From: Lineus longissimus
Lineage: Eukaryota; Nemertea; Pilidiophora; Heteronemertea; Lineidae
Reading direction: 5' to 3'
Length of the DNA stretch: 64,000 nt
NCBI RefSeq assembly: GCF_910592395.1
Contig: NC_088322.1
Coordinates: 7,805,431 to 7,869,430, forward strand
This document shows positions 58,242-64,000 of the stretch, in pieces. The stretch's first letter is position 1. Each line of letters starts with the position of its first letter. Made by a program: the position numbers and the translations under genes. A model generated the notes under the pieces. The model did not search any database. It worked only from the letters and a program-made list of their open reading frames with translations, and was not told the DNA's origin.

Positions 58242-58889
58242 AGATTATCGCAAATACGTCAGTCACTATAAATAGAAAAGTGGGAATTCCGCTGATATTT
58301 TCACAGTTCCGGTATTCCAGTCCGTTTGGATGTTTCTCCGCATCGACCTTTTTGTGGCCTGGGCAAGTCCAAATATCACCCACCACATTTCCCTGGTGGT
58401 ATCCTGAGAGTTGCGGTAGGTAGACCTCGTCTACTTGTTTTACTTGGCGGTAGATTCAGCCATCAACTGTGGTTAGAGAGACCTGATCCTAGCCATATAC
58501 TCTGTTTCCTCTCGTATACCGTCTTTGGGCGCCATATCTAAGAGGCCCGAAGGGATGAATACCTCGCATGTCTAAGAGGCCTAGTGGATTGGACTGATTG
58601 GCTCAGATGGTGGCGCAGACCAATGACCAGAGACACACACTACTTGCAGTCCACTACCATTGGTCGATGGGATTAATGAATCGAATGCGTTGTATGACCG
58701 GACAATCGTGTTTGGGCTTTATTCATGGCGTGACCGAGGCGGAGCAAATGGACAATGACCATTCATCACGTGGGCAAAGAAAAACCGCCCCGCATGTGGT
58801 GAACCCTATTGCGTACCCCACCCAATGTATGGACACTGTTATTTTATATTAGCGGTATAGGAAGACGATATACGTGAGGAAACAGAGTA
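58242..58889. other. No recognisable gene
   Basis: No exon or repeat that I can support. Confidence 0.35.
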
Positions 58890-59431
58890 TATGTGTTCAC
58901 ATTACTAGGGCCAACCCTGGCCCTACATTTCAGTATGACAATACATGTTTTGGCCAGCCTGTAGGCCTGGGTCGTGTACTGGTTCCCTTATAGCTCACCA
59001 TAGTAACTATTGTTAACCTGGTGGGCTGTTCGTGGAATCCGGGCGTCCTGCCACGAGTCCCCCAAAACTGAAAACATTATGTGACAGGCAATCATTGGCT
59101 GGCCCTCATAGGGCCTACATATAAACCAGACCGCAGGGCGTCCATCTGAGAGAGAGAGCGAGAGAGAGAAAGAGAGACAGAGAAAAAGAGGGAGTAAGAG
59201 ATACACCCAGGATCATTTAAGAAGACGTCCCGAGTCCTTTGTATTAAATCCAAAATAAAGAACAAGGGTAAGTCCAAAAATCGTGTTACCATCTTTCGTG
59301 TTCTGACGATCTTGTTACTAATTTATATTTAGGGAAGGATCTCTGGAGACAGTCGGTCGAACATCTGACCTCTGGGAGAACGTGGATAATTCCCCCTCCA
59401 AAAGTGACGACTTGGGGCGGTTCCCGCCCAG
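58890..59431 (+). mobile_element. Possible solo LTR
   Basis: The segment starts TGTTCACATTACTAGGG and ends CCAGTATGTTACA, the TG...CA form of LTRs. Inside are TATAAA (59120-59125), a GA-rich tract and AATAAA (59254-59259) in the order and spacing of a U3-R-U5. No internal region or second LTR is present, and I found no target duplication. An ordinary promoter with a poly(A) word is the alternative. Confidence 0.35.
59149..59195 (+). repeat. GA-rich microsatellite
   Basis: An imperfect (GA)n run with GAAA and GACA interruptions, lying between the TATA word and the AATAAA word of the possible LTR. Confidence 0.85.
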
Positions 59432-60364
59432 TATGTTACAGTCGTGGAAGTGCGATAGCTATGCTAGTTTCAGTTCTCTGGTTTGTGTAGCACAGCCTAT
59501 GCTTAAAACAAAGGATTGCGACCCGTTGAAAAAGGCTGTAGGATACGCAGGTCTATAGCCAGAGAGCAGCTCGGCTCATGTTTGCCTTGTCACTGTCAGC
59601 CTAAATACAAGCAATCCAGTACATATCCCGCATGTACTGCTGAATAAAAAAACCTGCAAGTATCAGGACAACCATCTCAATCCGCAATGTTTTGAGATCG
59701 CTAAAGTCACTCCAACCTCTATATCAGGGGTCTACTTGATTAGCATTAAAAATGGCTGCACCTCTAGACCCTGGATACTCGTGTACGTCATAGGCCTACC
59801 GCTCGTCACTGCCAGAATCTGGGGGTGACGTAGTAAGTTTGACCTATGACCCGTCTATTCGGGCACTACGTGTCAGCACTGTTTCAACAGCCAAAAACCG
59901 TTTGTAGCCGATCAAATGATTGTAAAATAGACCAATTATCTCTGGATGTATACAGATAAAGAAGCAGCTACAGATAACAAGGCAAAAGTGGGTCAGCGTG
60001 CAATTACTCGACGAAATGTACAGTGTATGTTATGCTATATTTTCCAGGGCATCTATGAGAAGGCCCCATTTCATCATGAACTTATCGTGTCTGAGATAGA
60101 TCTTTTCTACTCTCGACGTGAACCGTATCATTGATAATAAGTTTCTGAAGAATGGTTGCGATTGTCTGAGTTTACAGTGATACAAGAATTGTTTTGCAAT
60201 TAAATTGATATGCTGGACCAGTTCCGATGAACGAGGATCTCCCAGAATTACTTCTCGGAGATTTGGTAGAAATTGTTCGCCATGATCCGAGAGCCACTCT
60301 GACAACTGAGAGCGGTCTTATTAAGTGCGGATAGGACAAGCGGATTTAAGCCGAACTTAGAATA
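59432..60364. other. No recognisable gene
   Basis: No exon or repeat that I can support before the inverted-repeat element at 60365. Confidence 0.35.
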
Positions 60365-60551
60365 GACCCGGTGTAACATCTGTGGTTGTTTCCCATGTGT
60401 CAGTGTTTCCAAACAATAGGCAGCTAGAGAGACCACGACTTTTCAATAGGGGGGATACACAGAAAAACTTGTCAATCTATTTTTGAGCGTTCCCAAACAA
60501 TGAGGGGAAACACTCAAAAACAGAAACACTCAAAAACATTACACCGGATCT
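60365..60551. mobile_element. MITE, AGACCCGGTGTAAC type
   Basis: AGACCCGGTGTAACATCT on the left faces ACATTACACCGGATCT on the right, with inner CAGTGTTTCCAAACAAT and its counterpart GAGGGGAAACACTC. It is about 187 bp and non-coding, and lies just outside the left arm of the Myb/SANT element. Confidence 0.6.
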
Positions 60552-60580
60552 AAAGCAGAAATTACCTGTAATGGAACCGC

Positions 60581-61053
60581 ATTAGTCCGGATTATGATCA
60601 AGTTACTAAGTACGGCTACAGGTGGCGTGTCAATGTGAACGTAGTGTTGGTTCTGTCAAAACAAACACGAGGTATTTCTGTCAACAGGTCAACTCTGATT
60701 CGTTCTCATTTCATAATTCAATTCTTGATTTAAGTAAATTCTAGTGCTTTATCGTAACTATGGCTCGCTGTTCATGGACAGAGGTGGAAACCCTCGCGAT
60801 TCTAACCATTTGGGAGCGTGAGGACATTCAGGCCCAACTAAATGGGACCTGTAAAGACACGAAAGTGTACGCTAAAATAGCAAAATAATTGACTGAAGTT
60901 GGTCATCCAAAGACCAAGGACCAAGTAAACACCAAAATAAAACAGCTTTGAAGAGTTTAGCCTAACGCGCATAGAGTGGCGCCGCCTGTAGCCGTACTTG
61001 TTAACTTAACAATCCTGTAGTCGAACTGCACCACCTTCGTTAGTCCGGACTAA
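60581..61053 (+). mobile_element. Inverted-repeat element carrying a dead Myb/SANT-like frame
   Basis: AAGTACGGCTACAGGTGGCG at 60608-60627 is mirrored by CGCCGCCTGTAGCCGTACTT at 60980-60999 with one mismatch. An outer TTAGTCCGGA word (60582) is mirrored by TCCGGACTAA near 61044. Between the arms lies the Myb/SANT-like reading frame. Myb-like proteins partner PIF/Harbinger transposases, so a Harbinger-related origin is plausible, but no transposase or 3 bp duplication is seen. Confidence 0.6.
60760..60951 (+). pseudogene. Myb/SANT-like DNA-binding domain, two stops
   Basis: From ATG 60760 the frame reads CSWTEVETLAILTIWERED, then IQAQLNGT, VYAKIAK, a stop (TAA 60886-60888), then LTEVGHP, then KTKDQVNTKIKQL and a TGA at 60949-60951. 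The spacing of Trp-Thr-Glu, Leu-x-x-IW, QL-x-G, VY-x-x-IA and the late KIK-x-L matches the three-helix Myb/SANT-like (trihelix type) domain of transposon-associated and host DNA-binding proteins. Homology continues in frame across the first stop, so decay is recent. Only this domain is present. Confidence 0.7.
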
Positions 61054-61541
61054 GCGAAGTTCGGACCTGATGCGGATGCGATAGAAACGGATCTAAACCC
61101 TGTGGTGGAACCACAACTAATGTGTCATGAATATGCCAAGTGTCAAAACATTATTTACACTTATTTGCATGTCAAACGTTATTCGTTGACCAATCAAATA
61201 ATTATGTTTTAGCTCAACATAATACCAGGGGTGGTGCAGGTGACCATAGGAGCGCGCAATGACCCCTGGGTAAACGAGGTTGAAGTAACTCACCTGATAG
61301 TGGTGAGGCAAACGCACGAGAGTCAGGATGCAGGACAGCTCATCCGTGCCTATTTCAGCCTGGTTGTTTTTATCCTGAGATAATTGCAGATTGCATCTAA
61401 AGATTCTGTATTTCCTCCGAGAAAGCATCAATGTGGTCTTATCCTTTCCGTCCTAGTGACTTGCAATTTGGTGTAATAGCAGTACTCGCGAAATTTCTAT
61501 TGAGCTTGTTCACAATTCCTGGAACTCCCAGGTCACTCCTA
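61054..61541. other. Spacer upstream of the death-effector gene
   Basis: GGATCTAAA and TGGAACCAC near 61088-61112 repeat words at 60545-60580 in the same orientation. Otherwise no gene or RNA is recognised. Confidence 0.35.
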
Positions 61542-61586
61542 CAAATACGGAAGACAGGACCCCGTTCAAATACGGAAGACAGGACC
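61542..61586 (+). repeat. 25 bp tandem duplication upstream of exon A
   Basis: CAAATACGGAAGACAGGACC occurs at 61542-61561 and again at 61567-61586. It lies about 120 bp before the first recognised exon, possibly in its promoter, 5' UTR or first intron. Confidence 0.85.
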
Positions 61587-61705
61587 TGGGGTAATCCAAA
61601 CGGTGAATAGCATCGAGTTTCTATTCACATGACAGAATGCATAAAGCGAGAAATAGTGGTCCACTTTAATTGTTGCTAGAGACACTGGTGTGGCTATATT
61701 TTCAG

Positions 61706-61902
61706 ATATTTACTCCTACGAAGTCATCCAGGCTCAGGTCAACCATGGACAAACTCCTCTCGCAGCTGAAGGGAAAAATAGGTCCTGAGGATGTAGATAA
61801 ATTAAAGGATTGTATTAGAAATACGAAGACTGTCCATCCGTCTTACCGGGATACTCTTGAGAAATCATCAACATTTGAAGAGGTCTGGCACCTATTAGAA
61901 AT
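61706..61902 (+). CDS. Exon A: first half of a death-effector-like domain
   Basis: The exon begins after TATATTTTCAG (acceptor at 61704-61705) or at an internal ATG at 61745-61747 with an excellent Kozak context (ACCATGG). It encodes KSSRLRSTMDK, then LLSQLKGKIGPEDVDKLKDC and FEEVWHLLEM. This is the pattern of helices 1-4 of a death effector domain, where an acidic/basic surface follows a G/S-P-E-D-L-x-x-LK block. The donor is ATGTAAGT with phase 2. The residues before the Met repeat the Ser/Arg motif found later in exon C, so upstream exons may exist. Such domains self-associate in apoptosis and innate-immune adaptors. Confidence 0.72.
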
Positions 61903-62624
61903 GTAAGTTTTTACAATGACTCGCAAGATATTTGAAATTATTGATGCGTAACCAAATTTTGCAGTAAATCCCTTTGATACAATGGTCACAATATGGTCGC
62001 AAAATTTGCCGCAAGGTATTTAAAAAAAATATTGTTATTGATATGATGTTGATCGACGATTTCATTTGAAATTAGTATTGTTTGCAACAAAAGAGGTAGA
62101 AATCTTTTGTTCATGTGTGTTGTAATTTCATGAGCTAACGGACTGGTATGACGGTGATTTGGAAAACAATCGTCAATTTGCTATTTTTGAAAGGGCAAAA
62201 TGTTATTCATATAGAACTTCTAGCCCACTTCAGGTTCAATATGCCATAATATGACCTCATTGGTGGAAAGCGCTTCACGCTCCGGCTTTTGCTATTGGTT
62301 TTGTTGGAAGGCTTCAGAGGATCTCATGCTTCTTGTGGTTGTCAAACATGTAAAATTCGGCAATATTCGGTTCATGCATGCATGTAAATATTTTCAAATA
62401 AATCGTTTTCAATATTGTTTGTAAGCATTTGCCTTTATCGCTGTAATAATTACCGCAAATTAATATTGATTTGGCCGCCAATATCAATGGGATTTGAATA
62501 ACCTCTGTGTCTGTTTCCCCCCCCCCCCCCCAAAAAAAAAAATTGCATGGCTCTAAAATAATGTCTGAAAATTAAGAAATGTTATCGAACACGACCATAA
62601 TATCGGCATGTTTAATTTTTCCAG

Positions 62625-62737
62625 GCGCCAAATAATTTGGCCGGGAAATTATGACTTCCTGAACGGTATGTTCAAAGCAATTGGTAGGCGTGACTTAGTC
62701 TTGGACAATGAAGAACGTGAAAGAGAACTCAAAATGT
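62625..62737 (+). CDS. Exon B: second half of the death-effector-like domain
   Basis: The acceptor is TTTTTCCAG (62616-62624). The first base completes the split Met codon from exon A, and the frame continues RQIIWPGNYDFLNGMFKAIG, RRDLVLDN and EERERELK. The segments match helices 5-6 of a death effector domain, including an RxDL motif (RRDL), a hallmark of canonical domains of this family. The donor is TGT|GTAAGT, phase 1. Phase agreement on both sides supports a real spliced exon. Confidence 0.75.
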
Positions 62738-62840
62738 GTAAGTATTTGCTTTTGAAATCTATTCTAAATGAATCATGGAAGTATTGAACAGGCAACTGTT
62801 ACGTGCTCCATTCCCCTTAATATCACAAATTTATATACAG

Positions 62841-62970
62841 TGCATATTGGTGAGTGCTACTTTACACCTAATCACAAATGTTGGTAACTGTGCATATTGG
62901 TGAGTGCTACTTTACACTTAATCACAAATGTTGGTAACTGTGCATATTGGTGAGTGCTGCTTTACACTTT
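62841..62970 (+). repeat. 50 bp tandem repeat, 2.6 units, in intron 2
   Basis: TGCATATTGGTGAGTGCTAC recurs at 62841 and 62891 and, with one change, at 62941, a period of exactly 50. Each unit contains TTG|GTGAGT, which resembles a splice donor. It lies within the intron between exons B and C. Confidence 0.9.
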
Positions 62971-63077
62971 TTCTTTTTATCAGTAGAAGTTGTTGCAGAT
63001 TTCATCTTCAGATATTTCTGCGTTGGTAGCAATAATGCGGTCCTTTAAATCTCTGAACTTTCAGCTGTACCCTTTTT

Positions 63078-63283
63078 AGCTCACCAGTATGGTGAGTCTA
63101 AACAATAGCGCAGTGTTCGTCGTCCGTCTTCGCCGGTCGTCTTCCTTCGTCGTATCCTATTTCAAAAACAGTGAAACGTTTCTTAGCTCATGTTACCAAA
63201 ATAAACAAGTCTCACATTCTGCAAGAAAATTTTTGAAATTAATCTACATAACGTTGAGCACAATGGCTACTGGCCATTTCATT
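63078..63283 (+). mobile_element. 301 bp-unit element, short copy 3, in intron 2
   Basis: It starts AGCTCACCAGTATGGTGAGT after TTTTT, has CGTCGTCCGTCTTCG, and ends GAGCACAATGGCTACTGGCC, then ATTTCATT. The termini match copies 1 and 2, but the 301 bp units are absent. It shows that short and long forms share the same ends. Confidence 0.75.
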
Positions 63284-63489
63284 CTTGTTCTTTGAGGCAG
63301 CTACTAATTTTTCCTAAGTATGAATCTGAAATGTCTTCCTCCAAACAAACGCGTGTCAGAAGCTGGCACATGTATGTGAACATTGTTTTATGAACAGAGA
63401 GTCAAAAGTCTTCCTCTAAGATTTTGGAAATAGTGGTGCTTTCTTCTTTATGGTCAATAAACGTTAGTGTGTAATACGAATACTTTCAG

Positions 63490-64000
63490 ACTCACAGTCT
63501 CGTCCCGTGTCAATGGCAGACGCCTTATATGACCAAGATGCAGATACTTCTAGAAAGTCATCCAGTACGAGGTCAACCATTGACAACCCTTTAAAATACC
63601 AAGATGCTGCAAACACGCCTACAAATGAGTTATCTATGAGTCCCAACAAGTCAACCATGGTCGAAGCCTTAAATTACAAAGATGGGGCAGATATGTCTAC
63701 AAAGTCATCTAGTCTCAGGTCAAGCATGGGTGATGCAATAAACTACCAAGATGATGCAGATACGTCCAGAAAATCTTGCAGTCGCAGGTCAACCGTCGAT
63801 AATGCCTCGCGGTTCAAGTCTGTTCCCGTTTATTCAAAAAAGTCATTAACAGTCCGGCCCATGGCCATGGCCGTCGTTCTCCGGCACCTGGAAGAAAAAA
63901 TCAGTCCTTCTGATTTACATAACTTAAAGGCTGTAATTTTAGAAAGCATTGCTCTCTTCCCGGATTTTCTTCAACAATTCACGCTTGAGGAAGTCTGGCA
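63490..64000 (+). CDS. Exon C: Ser/Arg-rich repeats and start of a second death-effector-like domain (runs off the window)
   Basis: The acceptor is TACTTTCAG (to 63489). A phase-1 start completes a Tyr codon from exon B and the frame is then open to the window end. The first 100 or so residues are five imperfect 22-26 residue repeats, e.g. YDQDADTSRKSSSTRSTID and YQDDADTSRKSCSRRSTVD, rich in Ser, Arg, Lys and Asp. Then MAVVLRHLEEKISPSDLHNL and FTLEEVW repeat the pattern of exon A. The Ser-rich linker could be phosphorylated, but that is inference. The exon continues past 64000. Confidence 0.75.

Overview
This is a stretch of animal nuclear DNA, not a bacterial, phage or plasmid replicon. Coding capacity is sparse. 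The only clearly intact gene is split by GT-AG introns. Most recognisable content is transposable elements: a BEL/Pao retrotransposon, a tRNA-derived SINE, many short inverted-repeat (MITE-like) elements and minisatellites. A death-effector-domain gene beside BEL/Pao and dispersed short repeats suggests a marine invertebrate, either an invertebrate deuterostome or a lophotrochozoan. The sequence alone does not let me name the species.

Layout. 1-24 kb: no convincing gene. It holds a ~170 bp imperfect duplication (1164-1480), a perfect 138 bp duplication (4425/4702), a 15-unit 77 bp minisatellite rich in AGGTCA half-sites (5893-7055), a cluster of three palindromic CRE sites (11104-11458), a long-TIR element (14620-14975), a MITE with CAAGGTAGGGTGG repeats (20029-20243) and small MITEs. 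24-31 kb: a TA-flanked MITE family (three copies), one copy split by a 1.1 kb element built of 301 bp units with CTCF-like and nuclear-receptor-like motifs, and a TTAA-flanked piggyBac-type MITE. 31-37 kb: a doubtful fibronectin-III-like exon and a foldback element with ~115 bp arms. 37.6-39.5 kb: a compact block of small, degraded, closely packed or overlapping reading frames on both strands, including the broken N-terminal part of a deoxynucleoside-kinase-like gene. It looks like a fossil insertion of a DNA virus or virus-like element. 41.5-43 kb: a second copy of the 301 bp-unit element, reversed. 44-52 kb: MITEs, a SINE and an 896 bp foldback-type element whose termini are five 15 bp iterons each, with a 6 bp target duplication. 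52.6-56.5 kb: a decayed BEL/Pao element on the minus strand (zinc knuckle and protease, RT, RNase H, integrase). 56.8-58.2 kb: a 1.39 kb element with 26 bp perfect TIRs and a 9 bp target duplication. 58.9-59.4 kb: a possible solo LTR. 60.3-61.1 kb: a dead Myb/SANT-like reading frame between inverted repeats.

61.7-64 kb: the one gene that looks alive. Three exons in matching phase encode a death-effector-like domain, then a Ser/Arg/Lys-rich repeated linker, then the start of a second death-effector-like domain cut off by the window edge. It probably encodes a cytoplasmic adaptor of apoptosis or innate immunity. One short copy of the 301 bp-unit element family lies in its second intron.
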